64,000 nt of DNA, from assembly GCA_028751875.1 (NCBI GenBank), contig CM054167.1, positions 29,145,442 to 29,209,441 of the forward strand, written 5' to 3'. The position numbers were made by a program, and so were the translations under genes. This document shows positions 31,455 to 42,600 of the stretch, piece by piece; positions within the stretch are counted from its first letter, which is position 1, and each line of letters starts with the position of its first letter. A model generated the notes under the pieces. That model searched no databases. It was given only the letters and a program-made list of their open reading frames with translations, and had not been told where the DNA came from. This DNA comes from Rapana venosa (lineage: Eukaryota > Mollusca > Gastropoda > Neogastropoda > Muricidae).

Positions 31455-32400
31455 TGTAGGCTTTGGCAGGGTAATGGGATTTTGGCTGTTGAAGGCAGGG
31501 GCAGTTTTGAGATGAAAGAGGGAAAAAGTTAGGTTTGAAACAAATATGTCTTGAGGCTGGATTTAAATGTGTCATATGTAGGCCTCTGTCGAAGAGAGAA
31601 AGGAAGGTTGTTCCAGATGGATGGGTCAGAAATGGAGAAAGAGGGCGGCACCAAAGGTGGTCTCGTTGAATCTAGGTATTCGTAAGCACAAGGTATCTGC
31701 AGCAGAGTGGAGGGAACGAGGAGGTGTACAGGTGAAGACATTCACAGAGGTAGGAGGGTGCTTGTTTGGTGGAGAACATTTGTAAAAGACGGTACTGCCC
31801 TTATAGTTTACTCTCTGTGGCACAGGCAACCAGTGGAGAGTCACAAGAGAGGGGGAATGTGTTCAGATTTTTTCTTTCTGAGGACTAGGCGAGCTGCAGA
31901 GTTTTGTATACATTGAAGGGAGTGGATAGATGTTGTGGCAGACCAGCTAAAAGAGAATTGCAATAGTCCAGACGTGGGGAGATATAAAAGAAAACGAAAC
32001 AAGTTTTAGATGTTGCATCAGTGGAAAAGGTCTTTCGATTGCACTAATACGCCGTAATTGATAGTAGCACGACTGACAAGTCTGGGTGAGGGAATTTTTG
32101 CATAGACAGTGTGTTGTCAATACAACTCCTAGATACTTCACAGCAGTGGACAGAGGGGACCGATGTATTACCGAGTTCTTTGAAGTTGTTGGAATGAAAG
32201 AGAGTTTGTGTTTGGTCCCTACAAACATGGCTTCGGTTTTATCTGCGTTTAACTGTAATTTGTTTTGTATCATCCAGTTTTGGATATCTTGAATGCAGTT
32301 TGGCCATATTTGTCAAGAGAGAAAGGGAGATTTTAGGGTGGGAACACTACTTTGAATCTGAGAGTCATCTGCGTAAAAGTGGATTTTGTATATACCCAAT
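31190..32400 (-). mobile_element. LINE X, 3' part
   Basis: Minus-strand copy ending in irregular (AAT)n blocks (31190-31277) and GGAATTTGTATAGCGC. A (CA)n tract lies at 31415-31452 in the 3' UTR. Coding blocks: NKLQLNADKTEAM (about 32270), VKYLGVVL, LHWLPVPQRVNYK, and PSIWNNLPFSLRQRPTYDTF to KTYLFQT (31640-31530). It fades into low-quality sequence at about 32400. Confidence 0.85.
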
Positions 32401-33555
32401 TGTAATGGGGCATTATTTAAAAAAAAGGGGAGAAGTCCCCTTTAAAACCCCTTTTTTGGCGGTATTGTTTTTTTTAAAGTTTTGGGAAAGGGATGGGAGA
32501 AAGGAAGGGGGGGGCCTAAAGTGTTTTTTAAGCAGAGGAATTTTTTTAAAAAACAAATTGGAAAGGAGTTTGAGTGGAAAGGTTTTTTTCCCCGAGCCAA
32601 AAAAAGTTTTATTAGGGTATGGGGAAATATGGTTTATTTTTGGGTTTTTTTTTTCCGGCATTTCATTCTCCCAAAAGGGGGAAATTTTAAAAATTTTTGG
32701 AAAGGGAAAGGGGGGAAAAAAAGGGGGGCACCTTCCCACAATTTAAAATTTTTTTTTTCAAAAATGGGTCCCCAAAAGTTGATTTTCCCCTCCCCCCTTT
32801 TTTGAAGGAATTTTTTTAAAACAACCGGGCCCCAAATTTTTGTTTCAAAAAATTTAAAAGTCAAAAGGCAATTTTGGGAAATTTTGGGAGTTACTGAAGG
32901 GGGGTTCTGATAAAATAGGCCTCTTAAACCCGGGGAAAAGGAAAGGGGTGGGGGGGGGGGGGGGTTTTTGGGTCACAAAATGGTATCTTCCCCTTCCCCT
33001 ACCCTCCGATTAAAGGGGCCCCAAACCCCAAAAAAACCCCCCCCCCAAAACTATTTTTTGGGAGTCCTTTTTTAATAAAAAAAAAAAAAAAAAGGAAAAA
33101 CCAAACCGAAAGGGAAAGAATTTATAAAATTTAAAAACAAATTATGGGTTTTACAAAATAAGGAAACTAATTTTCAACAAAACCCCCCCCAAAACCCCCA
33201 AAAATTTAAATATTTGGGGTCTTTGAAGGAGGAAATTTTAGAAGAAGAAAAAAAATTTTAAAAAACCCAAACATTTTAAAAAGGGCCCCCCCTTTTTAAA
33301 AAAAAAGTCCTGACCCAAAGGAAAACCACAAAAATCTTGTTAACTACAACCGGGGAAATGGGGAAAAAGCCCGGGAAAATTTTAAAATTAAATGGGCCAA
33401 AAAAGGCCAAAAAAAAAGCGAAATCCCTGGGAAAATGGTCAAAACAAATTTTCCATTAAAAAAGGGCGGGGTTTTTGGGCCCTTTATAGAATTTGGGCCC
33501 CCCCAACAAAATTTTCCCACCAAATAAAGTAAACCAGGGTTTGGAATTTTAGGTT
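32400..33555. other. Low-quality, homopolymer-inflated consensus
   Basis: Dominated by runs such as GGGGGAAATTTTAAAA. Frames are K/F/P/G-rich and meaningless. LINE X and LINE Y probably continue into it from each side, but they cannot be read. Confidence 0.8.
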
Positions 33556-34462
33556 TCCGTTTCCAGGGCAGGCAAGGCTGCGTATTTCTCTCCCCTTCTC
33601 TTCGTGATCGACATAAACCAGATTACAAAGGAAGCCAACCCAGATCTTGAGGCCCTGAACGAACTATTATTTGCTGACGACCAGTCCTTGATGAATCAGA
33701 AAAAAGCAGCTCTTCAAGAACAACAGACCAACTCAACACAAGCTGCGAGAGGTATGACATGAAGATCAGTATCACCAAAACAGAAGTTATGGCTGTCAGC
33801 AGAAATCCAGGAAAGCTCGACATCAACATCAACGGCACCCAGCTGAAACAGACCAAAGAATTTAAATACCTTGGCAGCCTCTTCACTGAAGATGGAACAT
33901 TGGACCGAGAGATAGAAACAAGATGCCAGAAAGCCAACGCAGTCAGTTACCAACTCGCCCCCCTTCTAAAACATCCCAGCATCCCAATGAGCACCAAGGC
34001 AAAACTCATCAACGCCATCTTGGTTCCAACACTCACATACCAGTGTCAGACAGGGGCCCAAACCAAAAGCCTTAGAGAGAAAATTGGTCACATGTGAAAT
34101 GCGCTGCCTGAGAAAAGCTGTCAACAAGACCAGACGCGACAAGATCAAGAATGAGGTGATCAGAGACATGGTCGGACTAACACCAATTCTCTACCATATC
34201 GAACAACAAAGGATCAGGTGGTTTGGTCACCTCACTAGAATGCCGCCCAACCAACCAGCCCTACGGGTATACACCACCAAATACAATGGCTGGAAAGCCA
34301 GAGGTAGACCAAGGAGACGATGGAGCGACTCTGTGGCTGACACCCTGCGAGCCCATGACCTGTCACTACATCAAGCCTCCCACCTTGCTGCAGACAGACG
34401 TCTGTGTCTCCCCGCGACGCCGAAAGGCACCATCGGCAGATGAAAGAATGAAAGAAAGAAGA
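33556..34462 (+). pseudogene. LINE Y reverse transcriptase, second copy
   Basis: Plus-strand relative of 18629-19583. It has ITKEANPDLEALNELLFADD (33621 on, frame broken after about 33720), MKISITKTEVMAVSRNPGKL, KEFKYLGSLFTEDG, TRRDKIKNEVIRDMVGLTP, RWFGHLTRMPPNQPALRVY, RGRPRRRWSDSVADTL and PATPKGTIGR, followed by a (GAAA)n-type tail. Frameshifts lie near 33720 and 34080. It contains the TRRD residues that the other copy lacks. Confidence 0.85.
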
Positions 34463-35310
34463 AAGAAGATAATAAATAGAATTTATATAGCATCATATCT
34501 TGTAAAAACAAATCAAACTGCTTGCATTCAACACATTCTTACACATCCAACCAATAACAATTAACAATACTAACAAGTTCAAATGTACATACACACGTGC
34601 GCGTGCGCGCGCACACAAACACACACACTCACACACAGGCACAAAGGTTGTACACTTTGGTAGGGTGAAGGAGATTTCGGCTGTTGAAGACAAGGGCAAT
34701 TGAGATGAAGAGGGGGGGGAAAAATTTTTTTGGCTTAAAACGGGTTGCTTGAGGGGGTTTTAAAAATTGTCATAAGTGGGGTTTTTGGCGAAAGGAGGAG
34801 GGGAGGTTTTTTCCAGTTTCCTGGACCAGAAAAGAGAAAGAGCGATGGCCAACGGTGATTGATTGAATCTGGGGTTTTTGTAAACAAGGTATTTGCCACG
34901 CGAGGGAACGAGGATTGTAAGGTGAAGACGTCGCAGAGGTGGGGGAGCTGTTTTGTGGGGACATTGTAACAGAGGGTACTGTCCTATAGTTTATATCTGC
35001 TGTAAGGTAGAAAGGGGATTTTGCAAAAAGAGGGTAATGTTTAGATTTTTTTCTCTGAGGACTGTCAAGCTGCAAAATTTTGTATCTTTGAAGGGAGTGG
35101 ATTGATGAGTGGAAGACCAGCCAAAAGAGAATTGAATAGTCAAGGCATAAAAAATGATTACAGACACCCGGAACCAGCTTTTTCTTTCTGTCACCCCTTT
35201 CTCCCCTGAACTTTTCAAAGTATGTGACCTCAATTACCTGGCCACTTATTCTTTTTGACTTTTCCACCCCCTGCCTAAAAAAAAATCTCTGACACTTCCT
35301 TTTTCTCAAG
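34463..35310 (-). mobile_element. LINE X, 3' part, error-rich
   Basis: Minus-strand copy: AGAATTTATATAGCATCATA and TCTTGTAAAAACAAATCAA at the 3' end, a CA/CG microsatellite (34584-34640) and FSFLVQETGKNLPSSFRQKP further up. It ends in unreadable sequence at about 35310. Confidence 0.75.
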
Positions 35311-35760
35311 AATTTTATTACTCTCGATCATACAGCCCCCAGATAAAGTCCACAACGTCGCTCCAGACGGATCGATTTATTTCCACCTGTGCCTTTGATC
35401 CCCGTTACTAGCACTCCTTTTTTTCCTTCCCCCACAAAATAAAAAAAAGAAATTGACAATTTGAAGGAAATGACATAAAACATGCACCTTTATTCCATAC
35501 CTGTCCTGTCTTCTCATAAGCCATCAAAATTTCCATTACACTAAAATGGAAAAATTTCCTTCTTCGTCAGGAAATTTCCATCAGCTCTTAAAACCCCAAT
35601 ATCCCAAACCTGTACTGAAAAGCCGCCTCGATCCCAACGTTCTGGAGAAATTTTGACTTGCCAAACTTACCTTTTGTCTTTAAAGTATGAAAAAAATTTT
35701 CCAAAAAAGCTCAACGTCATTTATTCCTGTTCCTTTTTCCCCTTTTTAGCGCCTATTACC
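35311..35760. other. No feature recognised
   Basis: Error-rich sequence of about 450 bases without a readable family motif. Confidence 0.4.
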
Positions 35761-38700
35761 CCCAACACCACTACTCACTCCCTGGTCGGGACGACCGTTG
35801 GGGTACCCCAGGACGCTGCAAGTGGCCGCCAAATGGTTTCTTTTCGGGGCTGTTTTCAGGGGTTTGGTACAGTGAGGCCGGTCCATCTTATGTTGGTACC
35901 CATTTTTGCGGGGTCGTCCCTGCCTCTTGCTCCTTCACCATTCCCTGCGGCTGTCTTTGACGGCTGTTATGCCTTGTTGGGGGCCCAAAACCCACTTCTT
36001 TTTTCCTCCGTTGACGTTTAGCAATGGTTCTGTTTCCACCCAGTGCCTCGATTTCCCAACGTAGTCTTTGGTTTTTTGCGCTCGTAGGTGATGTTGGGAT
36101 CCGCCTGAGGCACTTCATCTAAAAGGGCTTGAATCACGTTCAAACGGCAGAAAGTGCCCATGCTTACGCTGAAAAAGGCAAGGGAGTGACGAGTGCCTTG
36201 TAGTCTGCCTTAGTGGGGGTTCTGATGTTGTGGTTTCTCCACACTTTCCCCGTTTAGTCTGGAGGAGAGTGCACAGCAATTTGTCTTCACCTCTTGTGTG
36301 CTGGGCCCTTTTTTGGTGATGACTGCCCAAGGTACTTGAAAGTTTCCCCCCTCTAGTGTTCCCCCCTATTTGGCTGGTGGGAGTGTCGGTGTGGTACTGT
36401 TCACTGGGATCTTGCTCTTTTCCGTGCTAAATTCCATACCGGGGGCTTTGGGTTGTTTCCAGTCTGGTGGTGAGATCCGGAGTTCTTCTTCACTGGGGCC
36501 CAGAGTCAATATCGTTGCGAACGAAGATTGGACTGCCTTCCCCCTATTGGATTTGGTCTAAAAGTAAGGGGGTCCTCCCTGAGTTCCCCAGGAACACGTT
36601 AAAAAGAACGGGGGGAAGCGGGCAGCCTTGTAAACCCCAACTGAAGCCCGGAAAAAATCCCGATTCTCCCCCCATGAGGACTCATGTGGAGCGTCTACGC
36701 GCCTGGATGACTTGAATCGGCCCCTCGTCGAAGCTATAGCCCTTCTGATTCCCCACAGCTTCTTGCCCACTCGGCGAAGGCCTTTCTTAAAAGTAATAAA
36801 GTTGTTGTAAAAAATTAGCTGATTTTGGGATGCTTCTCTATGCTTCGTGTTAAAAGTCTGCTGACGTGCTTCGACCTGGTCTAAACCCTCCTTTTTCGAT
36901 AGGATTTTTCTGCTTGGGTTTAGTTGTTCAAGGCAATGCGTAGCAAAAATTTTCTTGGTGGTTATCAGACTGTTTGTTCTGTAATTTTTGGCACTTCTTC
37001 AGGCTCCTTTTTTGGAAGGGGAACTTGAGGGTTTTGGGGCCATTTTTCGGCCCACTCTTTGCTGGTCAGATGCTTTGGAATGTTTGTAACCCTTGAATCT
37101 CCTGGGCCCCCGTTTTTTGTTAGCCACCCGGGGTGTTGTCATCCTGGTGCTTGCCCCCTTTTGGGGGATCTTTTCTTCTTCTCTCTTCCTCCAGAATGTG
37201 TGTTTTCAGGATTGAGGGTCTGGGATCTTGCTCGTGATTTGTTCGGATCAGCCTTCGTTGTTAGTTGACAGGTCCGCAATATTCTGTCCATCCTTCTGAT
37301 AGTGGCGCTCTCTTAAGGACTGCCCCTCTTTTCTTCAAAAACGGAGGGTTTTGGGGCTGCGGGGACTTGGTTATACCTTGATGGTCTGGTACGCCTTTTT
37401 GCTTTCCCCTTTCGCCATTGCCTTCAACTTGGAGCATATTCTGCATCCAGTTCCCATGGCCTCAGTCATCTTCTTCTTGATTGACCTGTTGACTGTTCTT
37501 CCCTTTTTCGGCCTTTTTCGGGGGTTTTTTTTCTTCAGGGTTTGCTCCCTATTTGGGTCGAAACGGGCCCGGATTCGTTGGTAACCCAAAACGGTTGGTT
37601 TTTTTTCCTTTTTTCCCCAAAGGATCCCCAGCGCTGTCTCCTGAATGGTTTTGTGAAGGTCCAGTGGGTTGTTGATGTCACTTGAGGAAATTAAATGCTG
37701 CAAACCCCCCCTATCTCGCTTAAAAATATTTCAGCGACTTCGGGGTCCTTCAGCTTTTCCATGTTGAACCGCAAACGGGGATTTCTCTTCTGGTTCTTGG
37801 TCTTCGTTGTCTGTAGGGCGAGTCCATGTCTTGGTCATGCCATATCGCGCCAGGGAACTTTTTGTCTGGGCTTTGTTGATGCTCGACTTAAATCGTTTGG
37901 GGGCCCAAAATGAGTCAATCTGGTTATGTGCTTTCCCCCTTGGGAGTGCACGTTTTTCTTTATGTTTTTTGGGGGGGTTTAAAGGGATTGGGACAGTAAA
38001 TTGTGGTGCTTGGAATTCAAAGTTGGGGACCTCTATCATTAGTTTGTCCACGCCAAAACGGCCCACTGTCCCCGGCCATTGGGGTTTGCGTCAGGGCCCA
38101 TCTTGTTCCCCGTCGCCCTGGTCACGAGAAATCCCCCCTTGGAGTTGATTTTATGGCGTTCCAAATCTTCGTAAAACATCGATTTGCTTCTCATCGTGTC
38201 TGATGTTGGTGCTAGACTTGTATGTGGGATGTTGTGTGTTTTGCTGCGACCGCATGGAGTCATTGCTTGAGATTGGGGTACAGCTGAGCCCCCTCACGAC
38301 CAAAACCCCCTATTCAACTTTTTTATACATTTTACTTGCTTTGTGCAGGAAAAATTCCCTCCTCACCTTCTTTACTTTTTCGCACTTCGACACTTTGATC
38401 ACTCAATTCTCTATCTGCCTCAAAGTTGTGATGTTTGTCCCTCGTGTCCCACGTGCCTCCAAAACAGCGGGGGTGGTTTTGGAAATGGGCAGAAATTTTA
38501 TTAAGTGGAGTTTCCTTTTCCCAAGACACCCCACTCTCCGGGCCAAATGGGAAAAAGGACAGTCAGGTTTGGAGAGCTCCAAAAAACCAACCCGCCCCCA
38601 GGGCTGCAGCAATAAGGACTGTGCGGGTCAAGCCCCCTGTCAGGAGTCATTTTCGATCACTTAAAACAAAGCGTAAAGTGGAATTCCATTTGGGGGAAAA

Positions 38701-38800
38701 AAGCCACGGCATACAGCCTCTCCCTTGCTTTGCCCCCAGGTCAATGGTTTTTAATCAAGAACTGTGATAAACCCAGGGGTGACCGCCCCCAAGACATTTG
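35761..38800 (-). pseudogene. RTE-type LINE, third copy, badly damaged
   Basis: Minus-strand remnants in endonuclease-to-RT order: NQIDSFWAPKRFKSSINKAQ (about 37920-37860), KKKMTEAMGTGCRICSKLKA (about 37480), FRASVGVYKA and FLTCSWG (about 36650, a distorted VGVRQGC...LF block). Indels occur every few dozen bases. It resembles RTE-type LINE #2 more than #1 but cannot be aligned reliably by eye. Confidence 0.55.
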
Positions 38801-38879
38801 GTATTAATGGCACAGCCCCCCACCTGGGGATTTCATACCCCCAAACCAAATTTTGAAAATTATTGTAAAACAAAATTTA

Positions 38880-40020
38880 AAAAACCCGTAAACTGGGAAA
38901 GTTTGGGCCCACAAGGACGTTAGGGCCCTGTTCTCTTCATCTTATACTGCCACCTCACTTTTTAATAAATTTAACCACCAATTTTCCATTTCTATGTGGA
39001 TGAATTCACTTCATGCATGATATGTTGAAAACTTTCCTTTTCCCCTAAAAAAATGTGTCCCCACTGCCTTAAGAAATTTTAAAACTGAAGACCAAAAACA
39101 AGTTACAAATTAATGTGATAAAAACCAAAACCATGTCATGGGGGCCCAAAAAAAAAACTTTCCCCCCATCACAAATTCTGAATTCGGGGAAAACGTGTTT
39201 TTTTGTCCAACTCGTGAAGTATTTAAGAGTAGTTCTTGACAACACACCTCTATGAAAAAATTCATCACCGACCCTTCAGCCCCGCTTTCTATCAATGATG
39301 GCGGTAACCCAATTTGCAAGTATTTTTCCCACTGATGCAACATCCCCAAACTTGTCAATCTCTCATTCTTTTATGTTTGAACTATGTGGTTATCTTTTTG
39401 CTGGTTTACCGCTCATCTTTCACTCTCTTCAACGCATACAAAAAATCTGCGTTAAAAAATAAAAAAATTGAACACAGCACTCCTCTTCTTCCATCTCTTA
39501 ATTGGCTGCCTGTCTCACAAAGACTGAAGTATATACTCTCTGTTTCAAATGTCTCCACAAATCTGCGCCCTCTCATCTCTGTACCTGTCTTCTGTTCCTG
39601 GCCTATCCACCTGGAATGACCTCACTCTTTCACTTCCCCAAAAGCCTTCATTTGATACTTTCAAATCCAGCCTCAAAACACACTTATTTCCTACCTGAGA
39701 CTTTCCCCTCATATCTGTCCCTACTTTTCAATAGCATCCTTCATCTCTTTTATCTCCACCCAAGTGTGTTCGCATGCGCGCGCGCGCGCGCGCGCGCGCG
39801 CGTGTGTGTGTGTATGTGTGTGTATGTGTGCGTGCGTGCGTGTGTGCATGCGTGCGCGAGCGCATAGATTTGAAATCTGTTCATTGTAATTTTTTGGGAA
39901 AGTTGCATGCGTGTAAATGATTTAAGTGCAAGCGCTTTGATTTGTTTGTTTTACAAGATTCAGCGCTATATATATACATTCCATTTATTGATATTATTAT
40001 TATTGTTATTATTATTAACA
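38880..40020 (+). mobile_element. LINE X, 3' part
   Basis: Plus-strand copy: a distorted GPVLFILY block (about 38925), NKLQIN-like and VKYL-like blocks (39090-39230), LNWLPVSQRLKY (about 39500), PPGMTSLFHFPKSLHL and NPASKHTYFL. A CG/TG microsatellite (39773-39870) precedes AAGCGCTTTGATTTG, TTACAAGATTCAGCGCTATA and an (ATT)n tail (39985-40018). This is the clearest full 3' UTR of the family. Confidence 0.85.
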
Positions 40021-40656
40021 TTATTACTATTAAGATCAACTCTCAGCTGCTACCTTTTTCCCAGTCTTCTGTTTCTCAGTTGTTCCATTCTCTCCTAACC
40101 CAGCATTTTTGCATACTTCTTAGCACCAAGGGAGAATTTTCACAATAAAAACGCTTCAAACAGCCTTACTGGATACAGATGGCAAGAACTGCACGAACGT
40201 CTGGGCATCAGTCATAGATTTAGTCAGTGGAGTTATTTAAATCATCTTGTTTCAAAGAAATGTGTAATACTAACATAGAGACGAAACACAGTCAGGCCTT
40301 ATGTTGATAGTGCTGTGGCTAAATTTCGTTTTTTGTATTTCAAATGTTGCATGTCACTGCTTTAGATACTGTAGTTGAACTGAAATGCCTTTTATGTCAA
40401 GACAAAATTAATTTCCTGTTTTGTTGTCCAGCCCTATCTGATCTTAGGATGAAATCCTTATAACTTTAGGTTAAATCTGCTATGTTTCAGAAGCATGAAA
40501 AGAGTAAATGCTGCTTTGTCCTAACATAAAAAGTGCATACTTGTTTCAGTTTTTAAATGACTTGATAAAACTTTCTAATACATTGTTGCTCATGTCTTCA
40601 TAGTCATGTGTAAACCCCTTAAAAAAAGGGGCTATGGCCTGAATCTGAATAAACTA

Positions 40657-40704
<48 letters not shown>

Positions 40705-40960
40705 AAAGTACACCTCTGACCTTTGTAATTAGGTAGTGACAGAGGTCATTATGACATTCTGTCCTAACAGTTTTATTCAGGGGTCCAGGCTGGGTGGGCT
40801 GTGTCTGTCATAAAGTGACATCATAGAATGATGTCATATACCATAGTTGTTCCATTAAGTCATATTTGACATGATGTCACAAAATTTTTATATATATATA
40901 ATATATATTTTTTATATATATACACACACACACACAAACACACACAGGCATGCTTTTCTG
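40021..40960. other. Unremarkable AT-rich sequence with simple repeats
   Basis: No coding frame supported. CTGAATCTGAATAAACTAGA (40638-40657) followed by (CT)n (40658-40692) and (TATC)n looks like a short retroelement 3' tail. (TA)n lies at 40890-40921 and (AC)n at 40922-40946. Confidence 0.5.
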
Positions 40961-42568
40961 GTTTTAGGTTTTTAAAAAATTTCCCTTTTTTTTTCCCCCT
41001 TTTTTTTTTTCCCCTTTTTTTTTCCCCCATTTTTTTTCTTCCCCCCCGGGAATTTTTTAAAAATTTTAAAAAAAGGGTTTTTAAAAAAAAATTTAAAACC
41101 CCCCCAAAAAGAAAAGGGTTGGGAAAAAAATTTTCAAAGGGGGTTTTTAAAATTTTGGGGAAAAAATTGGGAAACCCCTTTTTTTTTTTTTTTTTTGTTT
41201 TTGAAAAAATTTTTTTTTTAAAATTTTTATTCTTTAAAAAAATTTTTTAAAAAAATTTTTTGGTTTTTTCCCCCCCCTTTTTTTTTTTTTTTTAATTTTT
41301 TAAAAAAATTAAAATTTTAAAAAATTTTTTTTTCAAATTTTAAAAAAAAAAAACCTTTTTTTTCCCCAAAAATTTAAATTTTTAAAAATTTTTTTTTTAA
41401 ATTTTTTTTTTCTTAATTTAAGGAAATTTAAAAAATTTTTTTAAAAAGGGGGTTTTTTTTCCCCCCCCTTTTTTCCCCCCCCCCCCCCGGGTTTTAACCC
41501 CAAATTAAAAAAACTTCCTTTTAAAATTTTTTTTTCCTTTTTAAAATTTTTGGGGGCCCCTTTTTTTTTTTGGGGGGGGGGGGGGTTTTTTTTTAAAAAA
41601 AAAGGTTTTTTCCTTTCCAAATTTGGGCCCCCCCATTTTAAAATTTTAAAAAAAAAAATTTTTATAAAAAAATTTTTTTTTTTTTTTTATTTAAATATAA
41701 ATTTTTAAAAAAAAAAAACACAACAAAACCCAAAATTTTTTTTTTTTTTGGAAATTTTTTAAAAAAAATTTTTTTTTAAAAAATTTTAAAAAAGAAAATT
41801 TTTAAAAAAAAAAAAGGGGGAAAAAAACCCCAAAAAAAATTTTTTTTAAAAAAACCCCCAAAAAATTTTAAAAAATTTTTTTTTTTTTTTTTTAAACTTT
41901 TTAAAAAAAAATCTTTTTTAAAAAAAAAAAAATTTTTAAAAACTCACCCCTTTTTTTTAATTTTTCCCCCCCTTTCCCCCTTTTTTCCCCCGGGAAAAGG
42001 GAAAAAACCCCCCCAACAACTTTTTTTTTTTTTTTTTTTTTTTTTCCAAAGGGGGGGTTTAACCCAAAGGTTTTTTTGTTTCATTTTTCCCTTTCCTTTT
42101 TGGGGGCCCCCCCCGGTTTTTTTCCCTTTTTTTTTTCCCCCGGCCTGGGGTTTTCCCCCCCCTTTTTTTTTTTAAAATTTTTTTTTTTCCTTTTGGCCCC
42201 GGTTTTTTTTTCCCCCCCCTTTTTTTTTTTTAAAACCCGAAAAGGGGTTTGGGGGGGGGGGTTTTGGGGGGGTTTTGGTTCCCGGGTTTTTTTTTCCCAA
42301 AATTTTGGGGGTTTAAATTGGGTTTAACCAAAAAATTTTTTTTTCCCTTTTTTTTTTTTGGCCCCCGGGGGGGAAAGGGGGGGCCTTTTGGGGGTTTTTT
42401 TTTCCCAAAACCCCATCTTTCCCCCCCCCTTTTTAAAAAACCCCAAAATTTTTTTTTTTTTTTTGGGGGCCCGGGGGGTTTTTTTTTTTTACCCCTTTCC
42501 CCCCCCCCTTTTTTTGGGGGGTTTTTTCACCCCCAAGGCCCCCCCGGGGGGGGGCCCGGGGGGGGCCC

Positions 42569-42600
<32 letters not shown>

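Noticed and set aside
33556..34462. LINE Y copy as part of the 1-5880/20142-25850 inverted duplication
   Set aside because: Its position is not collinear with the duplicated arms and its flanks differ; it is an independent copy.
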